The position numbers were made by a program, and so were the translations under genes. Positions 24,277 to 32,902 of a stretch of DNA of 64,000 nt are shown piece by piece (the stretch's first letter is position 1; every line of letters starts with the position of its first letter). Source of the stretch: CAWEYO01 sp963813315 (GTDB lineage Bacteria; Pseudomonadota; Alphaproteobacteria; Rhizobiales; Rhizobiaceae). The notes under the pieces are model-generated. The model was not told the DNA's origin. It worked only from the letters and a program-made list of their open reading frames with translations, and made no database searches. The stretch is from positions 12,898 through 76,897 of the forward strand of contig CAWEYO010000002.1 of NCBI GenBank assembly GCA_963813315.1, read 5' to 3'.

Positions 24277-24963
24277 ATGAGCAAGAAGACCATCATCGCC
24301 CCGTCGGTCCTGTCGTCCGACTTCTCGCGGCTCGGCGAGGAGGTCGAAACGGTCGTCGCGGCCGGCGCGGACTGGATCCATCTCGACGTGATGGACGGAC
24401 ATTTCGTGCCGAACATCACCTTCGGCCCGCCGATCATCAAGGCGATCCGAAACCGGACGGACAAGGTCTTCGACTGTCATCTTATGATCGCGCCTGCGGA
24501 TGCCTACCTCGCAGCCTTCGCCGACGCCGGATGCGACATCATCACGGTACATGCGGAGGCAGGGCCGCATCTCGACCGCTCGCTGCAGGCCATAAGAAAC
24601 CTCGGCAGAAAGGCAGGCGTCTCACTCAATCCGTCCACGCCGGAGAGCGTCATCGAATATGTGCTCGATCGTCTCGACCTCATTCTTCTGATGACAGTCA
24701 ATCCGGGTTTCGGCGGTCAGGCCTTCATTCCGGCGGTTGTGGAAAAGGTGAAGCGCGTCAAGGCGCTGATCGGCAACAGGCCGATCGACATCGAGATCGA
24801 TGGCGGCATCACGCCCGAGACCGCTCCGCTTGTCACAAGTGCCGGCGCCAACGTGCTGGTGGCTGGCTCCGCCGTTTTCAAGGGAGGCACTGAAGCCGCC
24901 TATCGGGCCAATATCACGGCCATCCGCGAGGCCGCTGACGGGGCGATACGCAAGGCGGCATGA
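24277..24963 (+). CDS. rpe: Ribulose-phosphate 3-epimerase
   Basis: This is a 228-residue TIM-barrel enzyme interconverting ribulose 5-phosphate and xylulose 5-phosphate. The ATG at 24277 is 6 bases after GGAG and gives MSKKTIIAPSVLSSDFSRL; an ATG at 24265 would add four residues without a ribosome site. Signature stretches are WIHLDVMDGHFVPNITFGPP, CHLMIAPADAYLAAFADAGC, MTVNPGFGGQAFIP and DGGITPETAPL. Its neighbours are a thioredoxin-like gene and gph. rpe and gph together are often found in Calvin-cycle operons, but no RuBisCO gene is in view. Confidence 0.95.
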   Translation: MSKKTIIAPSVLSSDFSRLGEEVETVVAAGADWIHLDVMDGHFVPNITFGPPIIKAIRNRTDKVFDCHLMIAPADAYLAAFADAGCDIITVHAEAGPHLDRSLQAIRNLGRKAGVSLNPSTPESVIEYVLDRLDLILLMTVNPGFGGQAFIPAVVEKVKRVKALIGNRPIDIEIDGGITPETAPLVTSAGANVLVAGSAVFKGGTEAAYRANITAIREAADGAIRKAA

Positions 24964-24987
24964 GGCACAGCAGCTTAGGAGGCTACG

Positions 24988-25545
24988 ATGGCAGCGGTTC
25001 CCCCTGTGTGTGATTTCGGATGGCCGGCAGTCGATGCGTCGCTCAATGGTATGGACGGGAAGGTGCGCTCGATTCTGGGACAGGCCGGGCCCAATGGGCT
25101 GGTCGTCGCCTTCATCTGCAACCATTGTCCCTATGTGAAGGCCGTCGTCGATCGCATGGTTCGCGATGCGAACGACCTCAAGGAGCACGGCGTCGGTTTC
25201 GTTGCCGTCAATTCCAACGATGCCATGGCCTACCCGGAAGACTCCTTCGACAACATGAAGCGCTTCGCCGCCGCGCACGATTTCACGTTTCCGTATCTCC
25301 ATGACGAAGACCAGACGGTTGCGCGCACCTACGGAGCAGCATGCACGCCGGATTTCTTCGGCTTCAACGGGGAGCTGAAGCTGCAATATCGCGGCCGGCT
25401 GGACGCGTCGCGGCGCGATGCGACCCCACCCGACCTGCGGCGTGACCTCTTCGAGGCGATGCAGCGGATTGCGACAACAGGCATTGGGCCTCGGGACCAG
25501 GTCGCATCGATCGGATGTTCCATCAAGTGGAAAGAGAGTGAATGA
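24988..25545 (+). CDS. Thioredoxin-like (redoxin family) protein
   Basis: The protein has 185 residues. The active-site motif is CNHCPY at about residues 45-50 in LVVAFICNHCPYVKAVVDRM, followed by YGAACTPDFFGFNGE with the cis-Pro region. This is the AhpC/TSA-redoxin subgroup with a CxxC and no signal peptide, so it is cytoplasmic. The substrate is unknown. The gene lies 24 bases after rpe and overlaps gph by 4 bases, so the three genes form one operon. A ribosome site (TTAGGAGG) precedes the ATG. Confidence 0.88.
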   Translation: MAAVPPVCDFGWPAVDASLNGMDGKVRSILGQAGPNGLVVAFICNHCPYVKAVVDRMVRDANDLKEHGVGFVAVNSNDAMAYPEDSFDNMKRFAAAHDFTFPYLHDEDQTVARTYGAACTPDFFGFNGELKLQYRGRLDASRRDATPPDLRRDLFEAMQRIATTGIGPRDQVASIGCSIKWKESE

Positions 25546-26240
25546 GCAATGCCGCCGTTCCCCCGCTTCGAATGCCGAAAGCGGTTCTCTTCGATCTCGA
25601 CGGCACACTGGTCGATTCAGCACCGGATATCACCGCAGCGATCAACGAACTGCTGGCCAACCGGAAGCTGCCGCCGCTGGCGCTCGAACAGGTCAAATCC
25701 ATGATCGGCAACGGCGTGAGAAAACTGATCGAACGTGCGTTCGCGGCTTCGGGCCAGCCGCTCGCACGCGCGGAGCTCAATGAAGCAAACCACGAAATGG
25801 CACCCATCTACCGCCGGCACCTGACGCTCCTTACCCGTCTGATGCCCGGCGCTGCGGAAACTGTCGCACAGTTGCATGTGGCCGGGATTGCCATGGGCGT
25901 GGCGACCAACAAGCCCCAGGCCTCGACACGGGCCATACTCCTGCATTTCGGCCTGATCGAGCGACTCCGCGTCATCGTCGGCGGCGACGCCGTCAACCAC
26001 GGCAAGCCGGCCCCGGATTCCCTTTTGATAGCGCTCGACAGATTGGGGGTGGAGCCCTCCGACGCCTTGATGGTGGGCGACAGCGTAACCGACGTCATCG
26101 CAGCCAGAGCCGCCGGAATGGCGGTGGCTCTCGTTCGCGGCGGCTACAGCGTTGACCCGGTCGAGCGGCTAGGCGCCGATTTCGTTTGCGACAGCCTGCT
26201 GGACTTGCCCATCGCCATACAGGCAAGGGACGCAGCGTGA
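25542..26240 (+). CDS. gph: Phosphoglycolate phosphatase (HAD superfamily)
   Basis: This is a 232-residue HAD hydrolase. Motif I is LFDLDGTLVDSAPDITAA (nucleophile Asp near residue 18), motif II lies in GVATNKPQAST, motif III in GGDAVNHGKPAPD and motif IV in ALMVGDSVTDVIAA. It removes phosphate from 2-phosphoglycolate, a by-product of RuBisCO oxygenation or DNA repair. Its start overlaps the thioredoxin-like stop (ATGA). The Gph subfamily assignment rests on the DSAPDI start and the length; other HAD substrates are possible. Confidence 0.9.
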   Translation: MSNAAVPPLRMPKAVLFDLDGTLVDSAPDITAAINELLANRKLPPLALEQVKSMIGNGVRKLIERAFAASGQPLARAELNEANHEMAPIYRRHLTLLTRLMPGAAETVAQLHVAGIAMGVATNKPQASTRAILLHFGLIERLRVIVGGDAVNHGKPAPDSLLIALDRLGVEPSDALMVGDSVTDVIAARAAGMAVALVRGGYSVDPVERLGADFVCDSLLDLPIAIQARDAA

Positions 26241-26301
26241 CAGCCTGAGCAGCGAGCGCCGCGACCAGCGGGCGTCCATCGGTGCGTCCGCAGCTCTGGG
26301 T

Positions 26302-26679
26302 TCAGGGGAATTGCTTCAGGTAGGCAATGACATTGGCGACGTCGTCATCCTTCTTGAGGCCGGGAAACGCCATCTTTGCGCCCTTGATCATCCCCCTTGG
26401 GTCATGGAGATATTCCGTCAGCTTGGCGTCGTCCCAAACGAGGCCGCCTTTCCCCGCTTCGATCATGGCCGGGGAGTACTTGAACCCCTCGTGGGTTCCC
26501 GCCGTCCGGCCGATCACGCCTTTCAGCGAAGGACCGACCTTGTTCTTGTCCTCCTCAACGACATGGCACACCTTGCATTTGGTAAATACTTTTTCCCCGG
26601 CCGCCGCGTCCTGTGCCTGGGATTGACCTGTTGAAAGGGCCGCGATGGACATTGCTGCGAAAAGTGCGATTGCACGCAT
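26302..26679 (-). CDS. Class I c-type cytochrome, periplasmic
   Basis: The protein has 125 residues, starting at the ATG at 26679 behind AGAGGAAATGCC. A clear signal peptide (MRAIALFAAMSIAALSTGQSQA) is followed by the heme motif CKVCH at about 35-39, then VGPSLKGVIGRTAG and the distal Met in MAFPGLKKDDDVANVIAYL. This is the c2/c550 plan of soluble electron carriers. It might feed the oxidase at 665-5178 or accept electrons from other periplasmic dehydrogenases; the partner is not shown by sequence. Confidence 0.93.
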   Translation of the reverse strand: MRAIALFAAMSIAALSTGQSQAQDAAAGEKVFTKCKVCHVVEEDKNKVGPSLKGVIGRTAGTHEGFKYSPAMIEAGKGGLVWDDAKLTEYLHDPRGMIKGAKMAFPGLKKDDDVANVIAYLKQFP

Positions 26680-27387
26680 GGCATTTCCTCTTTGATCGTC
26701 AAAGTGCCCTGGACGACTGTCGCATGCCGATGCCCTGGACCCGCCGGCATTCGCTTTTCTCGCGGGCAAGCGGAGTTTCCTGTCACCGGACGGGATTACG
26801 GCGCCTGCATGCCGTGAGAAGCTAGACTGCAAGGAGGGGATGTCAATCGCGCGAACCGTCACACTTCGAAGTACGGCAGGCGTATTCTATGGCGATCAAA
26901 TCACACCCTTGTCCAAGGCCGATTACGATTGACGGGGACCGCTCACCAGCGGATAGTGAGTGGGTTTTGGGGGGACTACAATGCATTTCGGAATTCCGGC
27001 CGGTGGCGGGGACCGGCGTAAGTTCATGCCCATACACCAAATTGTCGCGACTATCGAAATGATTACGTCGCTGTTTCCACGCTGCAGCCCATGCCTGGTT
27101 CATACGATCGTTGCGCAGGAGGCCGAAGCATCGGGAGCCTGTGCGCCCAGCAAGGCAAGGGTAGAGCGGCTGCTGGATCGGCATCGGGCGACGCAACCTT
27201 CTGCATCCAGTTTGTCCAATTCCGACTGCCACTGCCCGTGAGCTTTCGGCCAACAGCATTGCCCGGCGGCGGTGTCTCGATCCTGCCGATGGCCAGGCCA
27301 GAGGGTCTGTCTTACCTCCGGTCTCTGGAACCAAGAGCATAGAATGCTCATCGGCAATGATAGCTCTCAACAACGTGGGAGACCAAT
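26680..27387. other. Intergenic, no recognised gene
   Basis: This stretch of about 700 bases lies between the cytochrome c start and a cupin gene. It presumably holds both promoters. Short open frames run in both directions (for example a plus-strand one from 26981), but none resembles a protein family or has a good ribosome site. Confidence 0.45.
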
Positions 27388-27840
27388 ATGAGCGCCGACC
27401 TTGAGAAAGGGATCACCCGTGAAGGCACCGGGTTCAACGACAAGACCTGGAACATCCTTGGCCAGATTTATTTTCCGAAAGCCGTTTGCGAATCCACCTT
27501 CGCCTTCGAGACCAACAGCGAACCGGGGCAATTCGTTCCGGTCCATGTCCACCCGACGCAGGACGAATTCATTCTTGTCCAGGAAGGCGAGCTTGATTTG
27601 AAGCTCGACGGGAAGTGGACGAAGGCAAAGGCCGGCGATCTGGTGCGCATGCCCCGGGGCATCCCGCACGGCTACTTCAACAAATCCGACAAGCCTGCGC
27701 GAGCCTTATTCTGGGTATCGCCGGCCGGCATGCTGGAAGCGCTTTTCAACAGGATCGACAAACTCTCCGACCCATTGGAAGTGATCAGGCTTTCGGCCGA
27801 GCACGAAGTCGATTTTCTGCCTCCGGAGGCCAATGACTGA
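27388..27840 (+). CDS. Cupin-domain protein
   Basis: This is a 150-residue single-domain cupin. Cupin motif 1 is visible as VPVHVHPTQDEFILVQEGELD (His, His, Glu metal ligands, about residues 50-70) and motif 2 as VRMPRGIPHGYFNKSD (about 90). The metal and substrate are unknown; this class includes dioxygenases, isomerases and sugar-binding regulators. The gene stands alone, with a long intergenic region upstream and repeats downstream. Confidence 0.85.
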   Translation: MSADLEKGITREGTGFNDKTWNILGQIYFPKAVCESTFAFETNSEPGQFVPVHVHPTQDEFILVQEGELDLKLDGKWTKAKAGDLVRMPRGIPHGYFNKSDKPARALFWVSPAGMLEALFNRIDKLSDPLEVIRLSAEHEVDFLPPEAND

Positions 27841-27981
27841 ATCCTGTTTGCGACAGCAGGCCGTCCGAAGCAATCGTGGCGGCGTCTGTCCTCGCGCGGC
27901 GTGACGTGCGAACGAATTGTCAAGCGCACCTCTTTTAAAGCGTGTTGCGTCCAATGTGATTCAGGAATGCTGGCGGGACTG

Positions 27982-28029
27982 CACCCCCCTCTGTCCTGCC
28001 GGACCTGTCCGGCGGGACAGAGGGGGGTG
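27982..28029. repeat. Near-perfect 22-bp hairpin, family C repeat
   Basis: CACCCCCCTCTGTCCTGCC (from 27982) is complementary to the sequence ending GGGACAGAGGGGGGTG at 28029, with one mismatch and a four-base CCTG loop. The same core (CCCCCTCTGTC and its complement) recurs near 45344-45399 and 45505-45551. It lacks a T run but could still end transcription of the cupin gene. Confidence 0.7.
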
Positions 28030-28076
28030 ACGTAGAGCGACGTGGCGGCAAGCTGCGGGGTGAGGTCGATTGTACG

Positions 28077-28150
28077 CAACATGCGTTAAGTCTGCGCATC
28101 GTGCTCTCCGAAAATCGATACCGATTTTCGGCCTGATGCGTTAGACTTCG
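28077..28150. repeat. Short palindromic repeat with CCGAAAATCG arms
   Basis: CCGAAAATCG at 28108-28117 pairs with CGATTTTCGG at 28122-28131, flanked by near-inverted ATGCGTTAAGTCTGCGCAT and ATGCGTTAGACT. It lies just before coxM, so it is in the coxMSL promoter region. The gap 27841-28182 otherwise holds nothing recognisable. Confidence 0.6.
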
Positions 28151-28182
28151 CGAACGCGGTCGGCTTGCGCGCGGAGGGCACC

Positions 28183-29046
28183 ATGATTCCGGGTCCGTTC
28201 GTCTATCATCGGCCAACGACGGTGGCCGATGCAATCAAACTGCTTGCCACGCTTGACGGCGAGGCGCGCACCCTCGCCGGCGGCCACAGCCTCATTCCGA
28301 TGATGAAGTTGAGGCTCGCCACGCCCGACCACCTGGTCGACCTGCACAGTGTTGATGGCCTCAAAGGAATCCGCCGCGACGGCGACCGCATCTTGATCGG
28401 AGCGATGACCACGCAGCATGAGCTGGCTGGCTCGGACGTGATTGCGGAACTGGCGCCGATCCTGCACGAAGCCGCCTTGGTGATCGCCGATCCGCAAGTG
28501 CGCTACTGCGGGACCGTTGGCGGAAATGTGGCTAATGGCGACCCCGGCAACGACCTACCGGCACTCATGATGGCGCTCGGCGCGAGCTACCTGCTGGAAG
28601 GCCCGCAAGGGCAACGGGAGGTGGCGGCCGCGGATTTCTACCAGGGCGTCTATGTCACGGCGCTCGGAGCGGGCGAAATCCTGACCTCGGTTTCAGTTCC
28701 CGTTCCGCCTGCCGGCCACGGCTACGCGTACGAGAAGCTGAAACGCAAGGTCGGCGACTATGCGACTGCGGCCGCGGCGGTGGTGCTCACAATGTCCCGT
28801 GGCAAGGTCGCGACCTGCGCAATCGCGCTAACCAATCTCTCGGATACGCCGCTTCTGGCGGATGATGCCGCGGACGCCGTGCGCGGAAAGAGCCTTGACG
28901 GAGCGACCCTGAAGAATGCGGCCGCCGCTGCCGTAGCGATCATGTCTCCAGCCGCCGACACGCGCGGGCCGGTCGAATACCGAAAGCATGTCGGCGGTAT
29001 CATGGTGATCCGCGCATTGCAGCGCGCCGCCGCCCGCGCCGCCTAG
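28183..29046 (+). CDS. coxM: Carbon monoxide dehydrogenase medium (FAD) subunit
   Basis: This 287-residue flavoprotein subunit carries electrons from the [2Fe-2S] subunit to the quinone pool. The two FAD-binding motifs are in place: AGGHSLIPMM at 32-41 and TVGGNVANGDPGND at 110-123. The ATG at 28183 is preceded by GGAGGG; an upstream ATG at 28165 lacks a site. It is first in the operon, and the order M-S-L is that of form I CO dehydrogenase (form II is S-L-M). coxS starts 11 bases after it. Confidence 0.95.
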   Translation: MIPGPFVYHRPTTVADAIKLLATLDGEARTLAGGHSLIPMMKLRLATPDHLVDLHSVDGLKGIRRDGDRILIGAMTTQHELAGSDVIAELAPILHEAALVIADPQVRYCGTVGGNVANGDPGNDLPALMMALGASYLLEGPQGQREVAAADFYQGVYVTALGAGEILTSVSVPVPPAGHGYAYEKLKRKVGDYATAAAAVVLTMSRGKVATCAIALTNLSDTPLLADDAADAVRGKSLDGATLKNAAAAAVAIMSPAADTRGPVEYRKHVGGIMVIRALQRAAARAA

Positions 29047-29057
29047 AGGGGGAGACA

Positions 29058-29558
29058 ATGCCAAAGACCCATGTGAAGATGACGGTGAACGGTACGGAAG
29101 TCGAAGGGCTGGTCGAGCCGCGCATACTGCTGGTGCATTTCATCCGGGAGGACCTGCAACTCACCGGCACCCACATCGGCTGCGAGACGACGCATTGCGG
29201 CGCTTGCACTGTCGATTGCGACGGCATGTCGATAAAAAGCTGTACGATGTTCGCCGTGCAGGCTGAAGGAGCCTCGATCACCACAATCGAAGGCATGGCC
29301 AATGCGGACGGCACACTGTCGGCGCTGCAGGAAGGCTTCCGCATGATGCACGGCCTCCAATGCGGCTTCTGCACGCCCGGCATGATCGTGCGAGCGCACC
29401 GGCTCCTTAAGGAAAACCCCGATCCGACCGAAGAGGAAATTCGTTTCGGCATCTCCGGCAATCTCTGCCGTTGCACCGGGTACCAGAACATCGTCAAGGC
29501 GATCCGGTATGCCGCCGCCAAGATCAACGGAACGGAATTCAGGGAGGCCGCGGAATGA
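29058..29558 (+). CDS. coxS: Carbon monoxide dehydrogenase small (2x[2Fe-2S]) subunit
   Basis: The protein has 166 residues. The first cluster is bound by Cys42, Cys47, Cys50 and Cys62, the second by Cys102, Cys105, Cys137 and Cys139. This spacing, and even the numbering, agree with characterised CoxS. It transfers electrons from the Mo-Cu site in CoxL to FAD in CoxM. GGGGGAGA precedes the ATG, and its stop overlaps the coxL start (ATGA). Confidence 0.97.
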   Translation: MPKTHVKMTVNGTEVEGLVEPRILLVHFIREDLQLTGTHIGCETTHCGACTVDCDGMSIKSCTMFAVQAEGASITTIEGMANADGTLSALQEGFRMMHGLQCGFCTPGMIVRAHRLLKENPDPTEEEIRFGISGNLCRCTGYQNIVKAIRYAAAKINGTEFREAAE

Positions 29559-31975
29559 ACGACTTGGCTCCCACGCGCGAGGAACGCGAGGCAAGACTGG
29601 AAGGCATGGGCTGCAAGCGCAAGCGCGTCGAAGACATTCGCTTCACCCAGGGCAAAGGCAACTATGTCGACGACCTGAAGTTGCCGGGCATGCTGCATGG
29701 CGACTTTGTGCGTTCTCCCTATGCCCATGCGCGGGTCAAGGCGGTCAACAAGGAGGCGGCACTGAAAGTGCCCGGCGTTCTTGCCGTGCTCACTGCGGAA
29801 GACCTGCATGGTGTCAATCTCGCCTGGATGCCGACCCTGGCCGGCGACGTGCAGATGGTGCTCGCCGACGGCAAGGTGTTGTTCCAGAACCAGGAGGTAG
29901 CATTCGTCGTCGCGACCGACCGCTATGCGGCGGACGACGGAGTTGCAGCCGTCGAGGTAGATTACGAACCGCTGCCGGTTCTGGTCGATCCGTTCAAGGC
30001 GCTCGATCCCGATGCGCCGGTCCTTCGCGAGGACCTCGCCGGCAAGACGACTGGCGTGCATGGTGCGCGAAAACACCACAACCACATTTTCGAATGGACC
30101 GTCGGCGACAAGGATCTGACCGATGCCGCATTCCGCAAGGCGGAGGTGACGATCAAGGAGTTGATCTCCTATCCTCGCACGCACCCCTCCCCGCTCGAAA
30201 CCTGTCAATGCGTCTGCTCGTTCGACAAAGTGAATGGAGAGCTGACCATCTGGGGCACTTTCCAGGCTCCGCATGTGATCCGCACGGTGGTGGCGCTGAT
30301 TGCCAAGCTGCCCGAGCAGAAAATCCACGTGATCTCGCCCGACATCGGAGGCGGATTCGGAAACAAGGTCGGCGCTTATCCGGGCTACATCTGTGCGGCC
30401 GTCGCCTCGATCGTCACGGGCAAGCCGGTGAAATGGGTTGAGGACCGCATCGAAAACCTTACCGCCACGTCGTTTGCACGCGACTACCACATGACGACGG
30501 AGATCGCCGCGACAAAAGAAGGCAAGGTCACCGGACTGCGCGTCCACGTTTTGGCCGATCACGGGGCTTTTGACGCTTGCGCCGATCCTTCGAAATGGCC
30601 GGCCGGGTTCTTCAACATCGTCACCGGCTCATATGATTTTCCGGTGGCACATCTCGCAGTGGACGGCGTCTACACGAACAAGGCGCCGGGCGGCGTCGCC
30701 TATCGCTGCTCTTTCCGGGTGACCGAGGCCGCGTATTGCATCGAGCGGGCCATGAATATACTCGCCCAGAAACTCGACATGGATCCGGCGGAGCTGAGGC
30801 TCAGGAATTTCGTCAGGCCGGAGCAGTTTCCGTACCATTCCGCATTGGGCTGGGAGTACGATTCCGGTGACTACGCCACCGCCATGAAAAAAGTGATGGA
30901 GAGCGTGGGATACGACGAACTGCGCAAGGAACAGGCGGCGAAGCGCGAGGCATTCAGGCGCGGCGAGACGCGCGAGATCATGGGCATCGGCGTCTCCTTC
31001 TTTACCGAGATCGTCGGCGCCGGGCCTTCGAAAAATTGCGATATCCTCGGCATTGCCATGTTCGACTCTTGCGAAATCAGGTTGCACCCGACCGGTGCCG
31101 GCATTGCTCGCGTGGGCACCAAGAGCCAGGGCCAGGGCCACGAGACCACGTGGGCGCAGATTATCGCCACGGAACTCGGCATCCCTGCCGACGCCATCTC
31201 GGTTGAGGAAGGCAATACCGACACCGCCCCCTATGGCCTTGGTACCTACGGCTCGCGCTCGACCCCGGTGGCAGGCGCTGCAATCGCCATGGCCGCGCGA
31301 AAGATCAAGGCCAAGGCGCAGATGATCGCGGCCTACAGGCTCGAAGTTCACGAGGACGACCTCGAATGGGACATCGACGGGTTCCGCGTGAAGGGCCTTC
31401 CCGAAAAGATCATGTCCATGAAGGACATATGCTGGGCAGCCTACAATTCCGTGCCGCCGGGCCTGGAGCCTGGGCTCGAGGCGGTGAGCTACTACGATCC
31501 GCCCAACATGACCTATCCCTTCGGCGCGTACATCTGCGTGATGGACATCGACGTCGACACCGGCGTCTACAAGGTGCGCCGGTTCCATGCGCTCGACGAC
31601 TGCGGCACACGCATCAATCCGATGATCATCGAGGGACAGGTGCATGGCGGGCTGACCGAGGCCCTTGCCATCGCGATGGGCCAGGAGATCCGGTATGATG
31701 AGATCGGCAACGTGCTCACCGGCTCATTCATGGATTTCTTCATGCCGACGGCTGTCGAAACACCGCAATGGGAAACCGACTTCACCGTGACACCCTCGCC
31801 TCATCACCCGATCGGAGCCAAGGGTGTCGGCGAGAGCCCCAATGTCGGCGGCGTGCCGGCATTCTCCAACGCGGTCAACGATGCGTTCTCTTTCCTCGGC
31901 TCGACTCACATCCAGATGCCGCATGATTTCTGGCGCAACTGGCAAGCGGCGAAAAATCTGGGCGTGGTGGGATAG
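29555..31975 (+). CDS. coxL: Carbon monoxide dehydrogenase large (Mo-Cu) subunit, form I
   Basis: This 806-residue catalytic subunit oxidises CO to CO2 at a Mo-S-Cu centre. The form I active-site loop AYRCSFR is present, with the Cu-binding Cys at residue 385. Molybdopterin cytosine dinucleotide-binding stretches include GGGFGNKVGAYPGY, GTKSQGQGHETTWAQI and the C-terminal GAKGVGESPNVGGVPAFSNA, where the Glu is the catalytic base. The start at 29555 overlaps coxS by four bases; an upstream in-frame start would lie within coxS. The length equals that of known form I CoxL (about 809). Confidence 0.97.
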   Translation: MNDLAPTREEREARLEGMGCKRKRVEDIRFTQGKGNYVDDLKLPGMLHGDFVRSPYAHARVKAVNKEAALKVPGVLAVLTAEDLHGVNLAWMPTLAGDVQMVLADGKVLFQNQEVAFVVATDRYAADDGVAAVEVDYEPLPVLVDPFKALDPDAPVLREDLAGKTTGVHGARKHHNHIFEWTVGDKDLTDAAFRKAEVTIKELISYPRTHPSPLETCQCVCSFDKVNGELTIWGTFQAPHVIRTVVALIAKLPEQKIHVISPDIGGGFGNKVGAYPGYICAAVASIVTGKPVKWVEDRIENLTATSFARDYHMTTEIAATKEGKVTGLRVHVLADHGAFDACADPSKWPAGFFNIVTGSYDFPVAHLAVDGVYTNKAPGGVAYRCSFRVTEAAYCIERAMNILAQKLDMDPAELRLRNFVRPEQFPYHSALGWEYDSGDYATAMKKVMESVGYDELRKEQAAKREAFRRGETREIMGIGVSFFTEIVGAGPSKNCDILGIAMFDSCEIRLHPTGAGIARVGTKSQGQGHETTWAQIIATELGIPADAISVEEGNTDTAPYGLGTYGSRSTPVAGAAIAMAARKIKAKAQMIAAYRLEVHEDDLEWDIDGFRVKGLPEKIMSMKDICWAAYNSVPPGLEPGLEAVSYYDPPNMTYPFGAYICVMDIDVDTGVYKVRRFHALDDCGTRINPMIIEGQVHGGLTEALAIAMGQEIRYDEIGNVLTGSFMDFFMPTAVETPQWETDFTVTPSPHHPIGAKGVGESPNVGGVPAFSNAVNDAFSFLGSTHIQMPHDFWRNWQAAKNLGVVG

Positions 31976-32008
31976 GGCGACGGGGGTGTTCAGGGCAGGC
32001 CGTTCAAC

Positions 32009-32902
32009 ATGACCGCCCTTACCCGCGACCTGATCGCCGAGCGCTTTGCCAAGGCAGGCTACATCGCCGACGGCGAACTCGCCACCGCGGTTTCGCTCAT
32101 GCAGCTCCTCAAGCGTCCACTCCTTCTCGAAGGCGAGGCCGGCGTAGGCAAGACGGAAGTCGCAAAAGCGCTTGCCTCAGTACACGAGACGGAACTTGTT
32201 CGACTGCAATGCTACGAGGGTCTCGACCAGTCCGCCGCGCTCTACGAGTGGAACTATCAGCGCCAACTCCTTGCGATCCAGGTCCACCAGGGCCGAAGAG
32301 GAAGCAAGGCCGGCGCCGCCGATCTGGAAGAACACGTATTTTCCGAAAAATACTTGCTCGAAAGGCCTCTGCTTGCCGCCATAAGACGCAAGCGGCCACC
32401 CGTGCTTCTGATCGACGAGGTCGATCGCGCTGACGAGGAATTCGAGGCATACCTGCTCGAACTCCTGTCCGACTTCCAGGTTTCAATTCCTGAACTTGGA
32501 ACGATCGTGGCGATCTCGATCCCCCATGTCGTGCTGACGTCCAACGGCACGCGCGAGCTTTCCGATGCGCTGCGCAGACGCTGCCTCTATCACTATGTCG
32601 ACTATCCCGATGTCGATCGCGAAGCGCGCATCATCATGGCAAGGGTCGATGGCGCTGGTGCTTCGCTGGCGCTTCAGATTGCGCGCATGCTCGAGGGTAT
32701 CCGCAAGGAGGACCTGCGAAAGGTGCCCGGCGTGGCCGAAACGCTGGATTGGGCCACCGCCCTGGTAGGGCTGGACGTTCGCGACCTGCATGACCAACCC
32801 GAGATCGTTCACCAGACCTTGATGTGCCTGCTGAAGACGCATGAGGACCGGACGCGCATGACACGCGAGGTCGCCCAGCGTATCCTGGGGAAGGTCGCAT
32901 GA
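32009..32902 (+). CDS. coxD: CoxD, MoxR-type AAA+ ATPase for CO dehydrogenase maturation
   Basis: The protein has 297 residues. Walker A is GEAGVGKTE at 42-50, Walker B is VLLIDEVDRADEEFEAYLL near 135, and an SNGTRELSDALRRRC sensor region follows. CoxD is reported to help insert sulfur and copper into the CoxL active site. It acts with CoxE, whose start overlaps the coxD stop by 4 bases, in the usual MoxR-VWA pairing. It begins 33 bases after coxL. Confidence 0.92.
   Translation: MTALTRDLIAERFAKAGYIADGELATAVSLMQLLKRPLLLEGEAGVGKTEVAKALASVHETELVRLQCYEGLDQSAALYEWNYQRQLLAIQVHQGRRGSKAGAADLEEHVFSEKYLLERPLLAAIRRKRPPVLLIDEVDRADEEFEAYLLELLSDFQVSIPELGTIVAISIPHVVLTSNGTRELSDALRRRCLYHYVDYPDVDREARIIMARVDGAGASLALQIARMLEGIRKEDLRKVPGVAETLDWATALVGLDVRDLHDQPEIVHQTLMCLLKTHEDRTRMTREVAQRILGKVA

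Noticed and set aside
26843..27373. Minus-strand frame and an opposing plus-strand frame (26960-27241) in the gap before the cupin gene
   Set aside because: Neither has a good ribosome site, a signal or a recognisable domain, and residue composition is typical of random high-GC frames.
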